The position numbers and the translations under genes were made by a program. This document shows positions 32,363 to 43,924 of a DNA stretch of 64,000 bases, piece after piece. The notes beneath the pieces were generated by a model, which saw only the letters and a list, made by a program, of their open reading frames with translations, had not been told where the DNA came from and searched no databases. Numbering within the stretch: position 1 is the first letter of the stretch; each line of letters starts with the position of its first letter. This DNA is from Alnus glutinosa (lineage: Eukaryota > Streptophyta > Magnoliopsida > Fagales > Betulaceae): the NCBI RefSeq assembly GCF_958979055.1, contig NC_084886.1:42954654-43018653 (forward strand). The letters are read 5' to 3'.

Positions 32363-35300
32363 TTAATTAGACTTCATCTCAATATCTTCAATCTCCTTGC
32401 TGGCATCAGGATTATCCCGTGGAAGGAGGCCAAGGAGCGGCAGAGGCAATAATGAGCTCAAATTGCAAAGGATTATCAAATAGGTTAAGTTGTCAAATCT
32501 GTCTTTAGTAACACCAAAAACCTGGGTCAGACCAGCACCTATTAGCCCCCCAACAACGCTTCCTCCATTTGATATGGACATGAGTGTTGCAAAAAGTGTG
32601 GCTTCCATTCCCTCTGGACATAATCTCGCTGCCAGCACAAGAACAGGCATGAAAGAAGCCTGCAAGAAAATTAGCAATTAATTTCATACTAGAATCAGTA
32701 GCAGCAAAAAATTCTCTGCAAAACAAGCAATAAAATAGTTGAGCAGGAAGTGGTTACTATTAGATTCATCCGAACAAACATAAGCAATGTGTTTTGGGCA
32801 TTAAGCGTCACAATCTGCCGTGGTTTTTATAGTTAACTATCTTACTTGCTAACAGATATCATGCCTTAAGAGTCAAATTACTGAAGGACCATGTATCTCC
32901 ACCGGATGGAAACAACCTCTTCTAGTTTCCCTCTGGGGTTCCATTCATTTAGTTATTAATCTTTCCAGAAAGGCATGAAACTATCTCGAAAAAGGTTTAA
33001 ACCAAACAACCTAAAGAGTCATCCGAACAAACATAAGCAATGTGTTTTGGGCATTAAGCGTCACAATCTGCCGTGGTTTTTATAGTTAACTATCTTACTT
33101 GCTAACAGATATCATGCCTTAAGAGTCAAATTACTGAAGGACCATGTATCTCCACCGGATGGAAACAACCTCTTCTAGTTTCCCTCTGGGGTTCCATTCA
33201 TTTAGTTATTAATCTTTCCAGAAAGGCATGAAACTATCTCGAAAAAGGTTTAAACCAAACAACCTAAAGAGTCATCCGAACAAACATAAGCAATGTGTTT
33301 TGGGCATTAAGCGTCACAATCTGCCGTGGTTTTTATAGTTAACTATCTTACTTGCTAACAGATATCATGCCTTAAGAGTCAAATTACTGAAGGACCATGT
33401 ATCTCCACCGGATGGAAACAACCTCTTCTAGTTTCCCTCTGGGGTTCCATTCATTTAGTTATTAATCTTTCCAGAAAGGCATGAAACTATCTCGAAAAAG
33501 GTTTAAACCAAACAACCTAAAAATGCATTGAATGTTTCTTCAACAGAACCAAAAGACCTTCCTAGCAAGCAGTCACTGGAGAGAGTTCCAGGCAATTCTC
33601 CAACCATTATGCTCTGGAAACTTCTGCCTTCCAAATTAAGGAAAGTGGCATGCATAGAACAGGAAGTGACATAAATCATCACATTAACTACAACAGAGTT
33701 ATAGCAAGAGTCAAAGAAACAACAGTTTTAACCAAATTATGCAGAGAAGTAAAAAGGTAAAGTAAAAATGAATCACCTGACCAAGAACTGTTAAAATCAA
33801 AGAATCCCCAATCGCAAACCACTCATCACTTATACCAAACTTCCGATTCAATCCCGTTACAAGGAAAATCTGAACAAAAACCAGCAATAGAAAAACAAAA
33901 ATAAAAAATTGTCCATAAAGCACACTCATCCCAAACGCTGTTATAAATAGCCTTAAAAGTGAGACATATTACAAACCTGAGTCATCCCAAGAGCTGAACC
34001 AAAAACCGTTGTTACAAGAAAAATCTTCTGCAACTGAACATTCTTTAGAAATCCATTATACAGTCCAACACCAACCAGTGACGCCACTGACGTAACAAGC
34101 TTGACACGCCCCAAGAATTCTGGTGTGAAACCAAGTTTATTTGTGCTGTGACAAATTTTAAAAATAAATTAATAAAATCTTGTTGCAGATTTGAGGTAGA
34201 TGCTAAAAATTAATTTAAAAAGTTAAAAGTAGCCACGAAACAAATTAACAGGCTGAACATACGTGAAGTAAAACATGGCAGAGTCTGACTGTGGTGTTGC
34301 CTGCCACAGGAATAGAAATATTGTTGGAAGAAGTACACTGGGCTGCCTGACAGCGTCCCACAACTGAATAATGTTCTGTTTTGAGCTTTCAAGAAAGCTA
34401 AGACTGGCCATAGGAAGATTATGCCCTCTTGCTGGAAGCACAGGCTGCTCTTTTACAAGAACAGCAACCGCAGAAGTAATCAGTGGTAGCAAAGCCGTGA
34501 CACCAAAAACAAACCTGAGACATTAAAATTGTAACCAAAGTGACTGCTTTGAATGATCATCAGTGATTGGACAGTACATCCATACAAAAACTATATTAGG
34601 TACCTTACACCATAAGTTTCCACCAGGGAGCCACTAAAGTAGGAGCTCACAATTCCACCAAAAGCCGAGGATCCCCAACACAAAGACTGGAGAGACCCAG
34701 ACATGCTTTGTGATTCACCACGAGCCCTTTCGACAACCATTGAATCTACAACCTAAAACATACTTCAGTTTTTGGACATAATTTATGAAGTTGTGCCACA
34801 GAAATTAAGAGTATGAAACACCAAAGGTGCAATTTCAAAAACAAACAATCCAAATTGCCCTCCCTACCTTAGATATAGGCTGTCAAACCCTCCAAGACGG
34901 ATGGACCTCATAAAGGACAGCCAACTAGATGGCTATGTCCAATCCAGTATTTAGGTATCAAGCCTAGCCATCATTTACAAGTAATGTCCTTGGATAATTG
35001 TTTTCCTCTGACCTATTCAGCAAATGATAAGATCTTTGGCAACATGGGCCATAGACTATTGATCTTTGGCAACATGGGCCATAAACTATACAATATGGAA
35101 TTGTAATGACCCAGAGAAGAGTACTAGCCACATCTACGCTATCACCCCAAAATAACTAGTCAATGTGGTGCTTTCCTAGAATCCCTTATAAAACTCAATT
35201 TCACCTAGTAACTAAACAATATGGGACTTAACACTCATGACTATCTTTATAAACCACACACTTTATGTAGACTACTCCTCACTTTCCCAATGTGGGATAG

Positions 35301-38300
35301 GGGTGTTACAAACTCCCCTCTTAAACCCCTCACGTCCTCGTCAGGGCCACGTCATGCAATGCTCCAGTACTACATGGTCTAGCGTTACTAGGTGGGTTTG
35401 ATACCATTTGTAATGACCTATAGAAAAGCACTAGCCACATCTGCGCTATCGCTCCAAAATGACTAGTCAATTTGGAGCTCTCCTAAAATTCCTTATAAAA
35501 CCCAGTTTCATCTAATAACTAAGCAATGCGAGACTTAGCATTCATGACTATCTTTATAAACCACCCACTCTATGTGGGCTACTCTTCAACTTCTCATTGT
35601 GGGACAGGAGTGTTACAAGAATGCCTCGGCTTCCGCCATTTGAATTGCAGCACATAAGAAGATATAGCTTCCATAACAATCAACCCATACACAACAACTA
35701 ACATGTCTGACACAGTAATTTAGAAGATATACTTACAACATCAGAGAAAGCTACAGAAAGTGATCCTAGAAGTATGCAGAAAGCAGCATCATACTTGCTG
35801 TCGACAAAAGTGGCCATCAAACTCCATGAGAATGCACCAAGAAGTCCTGATAAAATCAGATATGACCTTCTTCGGTAACCAAAAAGTGGGACGGAATCGC
35901 TGCAGTGACCAAACAATTCTTTAAATGAAATTTATTTATATATATATACTTCCTAATTAATGGGAAGGAAAATTGGGGAGAGATAATAGAATTGCACCTA
36001 ATAAACCCATACAGAGGCTTGATAAGCCATGGTAATGCAGAAAAACCAGATATGACAGCTGTCTAGTCAACCACAAATAATTTGTTAGTCCTAGAGATAT
36101 TAAAAGAAATCTAATTAATTCACTTATCAAAAAGATGAATAATTCCAAACTTTTAAATAACATGCTGCATAAGCAGAAAGTACTATAAGAACACCAATCA
36201 AGATAACACACCAATGGAAAGGGTTCACAATTTACTCTTTACAATCACACGATTGAAGGTACAGGGTATAAGTATATCTAATAATCTAAGTTTCCTATGA
36301 CAACCAATAGAACAAATTAAGATGACATACCTCTGCAGGATCTAGATGCAAATCGTCCTTTAAGTAAAAACTGACTGCAAGCCTCGCAAGGCCTAAAACA
36401 CCTTGTACAAAATATACCATAGCAACTGCAACATTATCAGGGGACAAATCCACCCCAAAGCATTTTACACGACTCATTCTATATTTGTTCTTGCGCAGAG
36501 CAGTTTGAGTAGAAGAGGACGTCTCTTCATCCATATTTGTCACTAGCATATCCCCTTTTCCTGCACCTGCATCAAGCACACATATAAACAATAAGAGAAA
36601 CAGAGGCTAAGGACTGTACGGTTTACGGGAACAAGACATAAGATCCTCTTCGCCTTGGACTATAGGGTTTATTGATGGCCAAGATGGTGATTAAAGAGTC
36701 CCCTTCCAAGAACAAAGAGTCACAGCACTCCGAGATTGCAAGATTTACAGCTAACAAGGTTGCATGAGCTTCCTCCATGTTGGCATCCATTGAAGGTAGC
36801 CAGCTGGTGATGGCTAAGACAATGGCTCCATTGGAGTCACCGAGAACGGCAGTCACAACAGCAAACAAGGGTCTAATAGCGACATCGAAGTTCATGTTTA
36901 CAGAGCCTAAGGGTGGAGGATGCCATATCTCAAGGCCTTGGGAAGAATTCTACCAAACCAAAACATGAGCTCTGACCATGAGTGATATTTGCTTCAGAGT
37001 TGCTAGAATATTCTAGATGACACTTGTGGATCAGCTGGTTCCTGGCAAACCAAATTTGTTCCATTGTGATTGCTGCTGTGATTTGGAACTCAAAAGAGTC
37101 CCTTTTTGATATGGCAAGTTGACCATGAGGTCTTAAAAATGTCTTTTATTAAGGATGCCATGGATTGATCTTGGAATGCAGTAGTATCGCAAGGCAATTT
37201 TAAATTTCTCCAGATGATTCTGGCAAAAGAGCATTCGAGAAAGATATGGTGCAATGATTCTGGAGGACCTTGACAGATTGGACAGAACCATAATTCTTGA
37301 TCAAAAGAATGAGAAAATTTGCCTAACTTATCCCTTACCGGCAGGGAGTTCCAAACTATCTTCCAAAGCAAATGTTTAAGTCTATGTTGAAGCTTCAAGC
37401 TCCAAAGACAGTTCCAGTCAGCTGGATCCAAAGAAAGAGTTCTAGTTTGGTGGGATTGAATAAGCATTTCATGGGAAGATTTCTCAAAGAACTGTGCAAT
37501 GGGAGGAGCCCAAATCCAACGATCAGGAGTATGAGAAAGGGGAAGGTCGATATTGAGAATTTGTTGAGCTGAATAGGTGTCAAACATGTTGTGGATAAGA
37601 GGGATATTCCATGTTCGGTCTACAGGATTTATAAGGTCAGAAATGTGGAGATTTGGGGGATTCAAAAGATTGGTTTTGGGGTTTGGTTTAAAGCCAGCCA
37701 AATATGGTGCCCAAGATGAGGACCGAATATTTATGTTATGTCTCCTAAAATATTGCCCAGCAACCACCCTTCTCTACCACTTGTCTATTCTTGAGAACAC
37801 CCTTCCACAACCAAGATGATCCAAGATTGATAGGGGATTCAAAAAATGCCCGTTCCTCAAATATTTAGCCCTTAAAACTTGAATCCACCAGAAGTTTTGA
37901 CTAGTTCACAACTTCCAGCCCAATTTAGCCAGCAAGGCTTTATTTTGAAATTCCATTGTTTTAATTCCAAGCCCTCCAAAGGATTTAGGGGTGCAAATGC
38001 TGCTCCAAGCAAGGAGAGTGAGATTGTGTCTTTTGACTTGGGGGAAGCCCTACCAAAGTTTTCTCAAACTTGACTCAATATCTTGACATAGTTTTTGGGA
38101 GAAGGAAGAGGGACATGGTGTAGGTGGGAATTGCATTGGCAACTGTTTTCATGAGAGTAGTTCTCCCTGCTTGAGAAAGGAGTTTTGCCTTCCAACCCAA
38201 GAATCTATTCAGAAGTTCGGATTTGAGATCTTCAAAGGCAAGCTTTTTGTTCTTGTGGATGAAGAGTGGGATTCCAAGGTATTTGGCCTTGGAGGGGATT

Positions 38301-39740
38301 TGGTGAGGATTTAAAATGGATTAGATGGCTGTGGCGGTGGAGGTGAAGCTATTGCAATTCTTGCTGATAAACAAAGCTGATTTAGTGAAATTGACCTTTT
38401 AGCCGGACCAATTGGAATATTTTTCTAAGCAAGATAAGATGGACAAGGCTTCAGAATTTTTTGCTCCTGAAAAGATCATCAGATCATCTGCAAAGAGCAA
38501 ATGAGAAATAGGAGGGCTTTGCCTAGAGATTTTGATGCAATGAATTGACCCACGATTTTCTTCCTTCAAAATTAGTCTAGAGTGAATTTTGGATCCCATA
38601 ATAAAAAGAAAAGGATATAAGGGGTCTCCATGTCTGAGGCCACAGTAAGGGAAGAATTTGCCATATGGAGAGCCATCCAAAAGAATGGAGAAGGTGGCAG
38701 TGGAAAGGCATTGTTGGATCCAATGAATCCATTTAGGGTAGAAACCAAGCAGGGTCAAGATTCTTAAAAGAAAATATCATTCCATATAATCAAAAGCTTT
38801 CTCCAGCCAGACAATTCTGCCATTAAGAATTAGATGGAAAATTTAACGGAATGATCTATTTGTCACGTGGTCAAAATCAATATCTTTAATTATGACAAAC
38901 TTAAAAATTTAGGCCCGTATCTGTCCCAAGGCCAAACCTCAACGACTTTTGGGAAAATTTTCCTTTCTTAAACTAAAACTGTCACCCTAACAACATTTGC
39001 ATTCTATTTTTCTTTTTCTAAGCAATTTGAGAAGAATCTTTTTCTGAGTAATTTGAAGAGGAGTGGATGAGTTCCATTAATCCAACATTTCCATCAAATC
39101 AAAATCTAGAGCAGTACTTATATCCATCATCACCATTGCCTAAACCAAATTATCAAAGCCAGTAAGCCACCAAACAGCTTCCATTGCATCATCATCAAAT
39201 TTAAACATTAACCTCCCAGTTTTTGGATGCCTAGAAATCACCAGAAAAATAAAAGTACACTTAAACACCTGACACAATTCCAAATTCCAAATTTTCCTTC
39301 TTTTTTTTTTTTTTTTTTAATTGATAAGTTACACACGCAGCAGATGGGGACTTCAACCCACGACCGCATCCTCACCTTGCTATAAAGAAACTACCATTTG
39401 AGCTTCATTGGTTCACAATTTTTCATAGGAACCAGACAACCTTCATGACTATCTCATATACATAATACAAGGAAAACTTACCGATTCTGGAATCTAAAAG
39501 GGGATCGTCTTCCTTTTCCAGCCGGTGAGACGGCTCCGGCACCGGAATAGGAACGGCGAAGGACATGCCCTTCTCCGGAAGCTTCCGACGTGGTCTCCGT
39601 CGAGTCCTGTGTGCCCCGGAAACGAGAGCGATGGGTCTCCGTGCAATCTGAGAGAGCGAAGGAGAGAAAGAGATGAAGGACAAAATCGGGTTTTGCGAGG
39701 GTAAGCTTGAGACCGAGAAAAAAGTCGACGCCGATGCCAT
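32363..39740 (-). CDS. FBT1: Folate-biopterin transporter, chloroplast (FBT1/BT1 family), nine exons
   Basis: Exons (minus): 39740-39482, 36566-36331, 36062-35998, 35899-35737, 34752-34604, 34514-34263, 34145-33977, 33869-33777, 32659-32363. All junctions are GT-AG and in phase, giving 560 aa. The protein matches my memory of Arabidopsis At2g32040 throughout: [24 protein letters not shown]-like amphipathic helix, [51 protein letters not shown], and [20 protein letters not shown]. Exon 1 (86 codons) is Ser/Arg-rich with few acidic residues at its start, a plastid transit peptide. The remainder should form about 12 membrane helices of the major-facilitator-like BT1 family, which carries folates and pterins across the plastid envelope. 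Intron 1 holds a LINE and a SINE, intron 4 a TRIM, and intron 8 a 253-bp triplication. Confidence 0.95.
32766..33522. repeat. Three tandem copies of a 253-bp unit in FBT1 intron 8
   Basis: Copies start at 32766, 33019 and 33272 with tcatccgaacaaacataagc. They appear identical; the third lacks only the last few bases. The unit has no splice-site, ORF or transposon signature. Identity indicates a very recent event, or possibly an assembly artefact. Confidence 0.95.
35102..35617 (-). mobile_element. TRIM with 209-bp LTRs in FBT1 intron 4
   Basis: Two diverged direct repeats (35102-35310 and 35409-35617) both begin tgtaatgacc and end gtgttaca. The 98-bp internal region, read on the minus strand, starts with a primer-binding-like GGTATCAAACCCACC and ends in a purine tract (ttaagaggggagttt). 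Flanks ggaat and agaat form a TSD with one mismatch. It lacks coding capacity and any 5S rRNA-like segment, so I would not call it Cassandra. Confidence 0.85.
36606..38850 (-). mobile_element. 5'-truncated LINE (L1-type) in FBT1 intron 1
   Basis: Minus-strand order: RT from about 38850 (AFDYMEW-like start, [37 protein letters not shown] with the catalytic FADD); the post-RT region with frameshifts (38390-37780); the zinc-binding domain (37767-37090: [41 protein letters not shown]); and RNase H (36895-36623: [28 protein letters not shown]). It is in the same orientation as FBT1. Frameshifts and stops separate the blocks, so it is dead. No TSD or clear A-tail was resolved. Confidence 0.88.
39299..39413 (-). 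mobile_element. tRNA-derived SINE in FBT1 intron 1
   Basis: Minus strand: gaagctcaaatgg (box A, about 39397-39409), then gtgggttgaagtcccc (box B, about 39349-39364), then aacttatcaatt and an A run (plus-strand T run, 39299-39318). The order box A, box B, A-tail is that of a short tRNA-derived SINE. Imperfect flanking similarity (ggaaaatttgg / gaaaaattgtg) may be the TSD. Confidence 0.7.
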
Positions 39741-40298
39741 TTACAACAGCACTCGAGATTACTATAATACCCCTATCGAACCATTAAAGTAGTGCCTTTG
39801 AGTGCTAAAAGCCTGCTAGGTGGGTGACATCACTGACATGTTCGGGTGGGTTCTAAAACTATAAAGAAGTACCTTTTTCCGTATTAGAGTGGCTGGTGCA
39901 TGGACACGTATCCGTTGGAGATTGCAAAATTGCTAAAAGCTTCAATGGCTCAAAACCTTTGGGCCAACTAAAATGGCTTCCTCTCTGGACATGGACGTAG
40001 ACCCAAGGCAATCTTTGTTTCGGATCATGAGAAATAGAGAGCCCAAGCATAGCCTGCCCCTATTTAATACCGAGTAATATTATTTTTCGAGAAATGCAAA
40101 ATTTTTCAGAATTTTCTTCTAAAATGATGTGTTATAATCTCATGAAATTGAAACACATTTTTCAAAAGGAAATAATTTTTCTACGTCACCTTACCCTATA
40201 TCAATCCTACACTAAAACACATAGGGTGTGGAACATATGCATGTAGATTCTATATGTGGGTCCCATATACATGAGTTTCGCAGCCAATATGTCTTAGG
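39741..40298. promoter_or_regulatory. FBT1 upstream region
   Basis: 5' UTR and probable promoter of the minus-strand FBT1 gene. No individual motif is supported beyond position. Confidence 0.4.
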
Positions 40299-40634
40299 GT
40301 GCGTTTGGGATTGCTATTTCGTAGACAATAAGTGCGATTTTAAACCAAATCGCAGAACATAGATCGTTTGGGAACTGCGTTTTTAAACCAAATCACAGAA
40401 CATAAATCGTTTGGGAACTGCGTTTTTAAAAATTGCGATTTGAAAACGCAGAAAATTTACTTTTTCAAATCGCAGATAAGATTGTGTTTTTTTTAAAACA
40501 CAGAATTTTAAAGGTAAATTCGCGATTTTAAAGACTAAACTGCGTTTTTAAAAATCATTTTTTTCGAATCGTACATTTTAAATCGTTATTTTAAATCGTA
40601 CTTTTTAAAATCGCAAACTCAAACGGACCTTTAG
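40299..40634. mobile_element. MITE with ggtgcgtttggg ends and CGATTT repeats
   Basis: The left end, ttagggtgcgtttggg, is matched in reverse by caaacggaccttta at the right. A TTA-type flank is compatible with a Harbinger-like 3-bp TSD. The body is built from gcgattttaaa / tttaaaatcgc blocks and an internal direct repeat (atcgtttgggaactgcgttt, twice near 40366 and 40407). Confidence 0.65.
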
Positions 40635-41453
40635 TATAAGATTAATATAAGATAATGTAATATAAGAACAACACATTCCTTTTTCAAAATGATAAAACAC
40701 ATAAAAATGTGAAACATCATTTCATGTAGCTTAAAATTAAGAAAATCTTGACCCACCTTGACTTGACAAATCCATAATTGATAAAATGAATAATTAATAG
40801 GTAACTTATCAATTATACACTCTTTTATAAATTTTCCAATTATCAACATTTAACACTTTCAACCCTTGCCTCACTTCAACGAAACCCAGCGATAAGAACT
40901 TCAGACTAGAATTGGGCAGGGGCCGCGCGAACGCAGGCCCCCTCTACCACAAATTATGACGTAGGATCTCCCACATTGGGGAGACCTTAGGCTAGCACCC
41001 ATCCTATGTGCAATGGAAGTCACTAGTCTAGGCCATGGTCCGACTTGATCGACCATCGACCCCGCCCAGGTAAGTATGTTGCACGGCAGCTCTCACTTCC
41101 ATTATATACAATCGTACCTTCGCATCTTCACTCGTATACTTTCGATGTGGGACTGCTAATGGGCTAAAAGGCTTTTCCCTTTCATATTTTAATCCACGTA
41201 AGATAATTAAAAGTGGCTGATGTATATCTCTACTGTTCATTAACTAACCAATAATCTAATTAGTTTTCAGTCACCAATTTTTTTCTCCAAAAACTCCCCT
41301 TTTTTTCTTAGTAGTGTAATATTTTAATATCAAGCTTAGAAAAGTCTTTTAGATATAAATGACAAAATATAAAGTCACATTCTAATTACTCTTTCTTTTA
41401 GTTTTTTAGTACCCGTCTTCTTTTTCTTTATTTTCTCCTTTTCTATCCAATGG
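40635..41453. other. Intergenic; GC-richer LTR-like stretch at about 40900-41250
   Basis: 40915-41200 contains phrases common in small plant LTR elements (ggatctcccacattgggg, atgtgggactgctaatggg), but no second copy or primer site was found here, so it is noted and not called. The rest is AT-rich. Confidence 0.35.
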
Positions 41454-41586
41454 AATGCTAGAAAACTAATTTTTATCTTATTTTACTAATGTGATACCGT
41501 TAATTAACCCTTGAAACTTGTGTTTAATAAGATTGATTGGCAGTGTCACATCAACAAAGTGAAATAAAAGTGTAATTTTTAGCATT
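41454..41586. mobile_element. Small MITE (133 bp) with ~44-bp inverted arms
   Basis: The left arm, aatgctagaaaactaatt...atgtgatac, pairs with the right arm, which reversed reads aatgctaaaaattacact...atgtgacac. Related remnants are at 821-1000 and 17520-17560. Confidence 0.7.
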
Positions 41587-41618
41587 TATCTTTTGACCAT
41601 GCCAACTCTTCTGTTTAA

Positions 41619-41834
41619 AGTATGTTTGGCCATACGATTTTACAAGCCAAAAGTGTGATTTAAAAACAAAAAACAAAAAAAAAAATCTATCAAAAAGTGT
41701 GATTTAAAAAAAAAATGTTGTTTGAAATCGTAGAAACATTATACTTTTCAAATCGAAGGCAATGAGTGTGTTTTTAATGGCTAAACTGCTATTTTAAATG
41801 TCAAATTGCGATCTTACCAAACGCTCAATACTTA
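41619..41834. mobile_element. MITE related to 40299-40634
   Basis: Ends are agtatgtttggccatacg and (inverted) agtattgagcgtttggtaag, with internal gatttaaaa repeats. Confidence 0.55.
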
Positions 41835-42783
41835 AGGAACCAATAGAGTATATGGTGTGAGTAAATTTATTTAAATTTTTTTTTACATTTTCCTATATAT
41901 AAGGAATAAAATGACCATATAAAAGCTATTAGGAATGCCCTTTACTCCACACAAGTGAAACTCTGTATAGAGCATGAGGATTCTCTCTGGTTGAAAGTAA
42001 CTTTTTATTTGAACAATTATACCCTTATATTATAAAGGACTGACTCCTTTCCAATTACTTCCAATTAGAAAGAATCTGGTCCATTATGGAGTGCCCTCGT
42101 TGGAAACACAAGTAGCCTAAAGTACGTAAATAAAGTAACAAACTCCTCTGTGTTTCTTTTTATTTATTCATTTTTATTATTATTATTAAGTGGGTTTTTT
42201 TTTCCGACTTTTTAAAGCGGGTTTGAAGCAGATGGCCGACGGGTTTTAGAAAAAGTATGATGAAGAGGGACATCACCTCCACACCTACCGTTGGACTGAA
42301 ATGGAGTTTCATGGGCCAATTGATCAAACTACGTTTGATTGTGTCTTGTCTCTTTTTGCCCACTTGCCAAGGGCTGGCATGCCTGGGCCCCTCTTGTCAC
42401 TGTCTATACCGCAAATTCTCCACCCTCTTCTTTTTCAACAAAGGGGGCATTTTTTTTTTAGTTTTGATGGACCAAATTTTTTTTGTATACATATGAGACC
42501 AAACCGTTCATCATCATAATTATAGCATGTCGTCTTACAGATGGATCTATACGATACCAGATTGATTATGCAGTTGATACCTAAGTTTTTTTGCCGACAG
42601 TCGGAGACTTGTCGGGGGGAAAAAAAAACCTCATGATGCTCAAGTTAGCAAAAGGAAAATGTATATTGCTCAAAAGGAGTGCTAAGGTTTTCTCCTATGG
42701 AATCTATGTGTACGAGTTTATAGTTGTACTTTGAACGGTGACACGACATTCCCTTAGGCAAAGTTCATTGTCGGGATATGGAC
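41835..42783. other. Intergenic, no supported gene
   Basis: Includes the relative of the 28133 hairpin at about 42030-42090. The short plus-strand ORFs at 42257-42519 are without recognised domains. Confidence 0.4.
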
Positions 42784-42786
42784 TTA

Positions 42787-43924
42787 GAGCATTCACAGTG
42801 GGTTATGTAAAATCTACTGTAAATCTAAAATAGGTAAGCAAACCTCAAAAAAGCCCTCCATTGGATTATGCATGTTAACGCTAGTTTAGATTTCATCTGG
42901 ATTGGTGTGGCGTCATACTGTTCACAGATGTATTAATATTTTATTAGTTTTTCTTTTCCCTCTTGAATCTTCTTTCTTCGTTGCGTTTTCTCCTCCCCGT
43001 TTCATTTCTTTTTCTTCTTCAAATATATTTGCAGCGGTACTGGATCGAGACCCTGAGATCACATCGCCGCCTTCCTTTTCCAATGAATCGTCTAGAGGAA
43101 CCGGCGGAGCCCCAGCGGCGGGTCGGTGGAAACCATGGGAAGTTTCTGTTATTTCGGTGGAAACCATGAGCCGCCGACGGAGAAGACTCACCGTGGGTTG
43201 ATTTTTATTTTTATTTTCCGGTGGGTTGATTTTGATTTTGATTTTCGGTGGGTTTGATTTGGATTTTGATTTCCGGTGGGTTTGATTTGGATTTTGATTT
43301 CCGGTGGGTTTAATTTTGATTTTGATATCTGGTGGATTGATTTTGATTTTGATTTCCGGTGGGTTTGAGTTTGAGTTTGATTTTGATTTCCGATGGGTTG
43401 ATTTTGATTTTTCGGTGGGTTGATATTGATTTTGATCGGGTGGGTTGATTATGGTGCGGTGAATTATGGTTGAGGTGAAGGACTTCAGGATCGTGGAACT
43501 CGAAGCCATTATAAACAGTGCTTAAAAAAGCAGAAGAAGAAGAAGAAGAAAAAGATATGATGTGGTGAATTATGGTGTCTATGTGATAATTATGCATTCT
43601 CTCTGTTTTTGATGTATTCGGATTTTGAAGCTTGAGCTGGTGAAGGTCGACTGGGTAGAAAGTGGTTGAAAACTTGAAAGTGCAGGTCGTTTGTTTGATG
43701 AAATGGTTGTGAGAGGTGATTTCGGGTTTATGGAAATGAGTGGGTATGAGGTTTTAACAAAAATAAAAAAATATATATATTAAAAATGATTATTTTAATA
43801 AAATAGATAGAATTATAAATAATTGGATGGAGTATAGTTTTAAAGGTAATTATCTAAACTAGCAAAAAATAGATTTTGGTGATGTAAAATAGATTCAAGT
43901 TTAGATGATCCAATGAGAATGCTC
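42787..43924. mobile_element. PIF/Harbinger-like non-autonomous element (1,138 bp) carrying a minisatellite
   Basis: Ends gagcattcacagtggg and (inverted) gagcattctcattgga are flanked by a 3-bp TSD, tta (42784-42786 and 43925-43927), as for PIF/Harbinger. Sub-terminal sequences also match in reverse (tgtaaaatctac / ttttacatcacc). The interior is not AT-rich filler. It has a GC-rich segment (43030-43195) and a tandem repeat (43196-43440), read through by a 195-codon minus-strand ORF. No transposase was recognised. Confidence 0.75.
43196..43440. repeat. Imperfect minisatellite (ttttgatttccggtgggttga-type units)
   Basis: About nine units of 21-30 bp, alternating ttttgatttt and ccggtgggtt. On the minus strand they encode Lys-Ile/Asn-Pro-Pro-Glu-rich repeats. 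They lie inside the Harbinger-like element. Confidence 0.85.

Noticed and set aside
32766..33522. CRISPR-like array
   Set aside because: Three contiguous 253-bp copies without spacers in a plant intron; a tandem duplication.
35102..35617. Cassandra-type TRIM
   Set aside because: LTRs lack any 5S rRNA-like segment.
40915..41250. Solo LTR
   Set aside because: Phrases such as 'cccacattgggg' are suggestive, but ends, TSD and a second copy could not be established.
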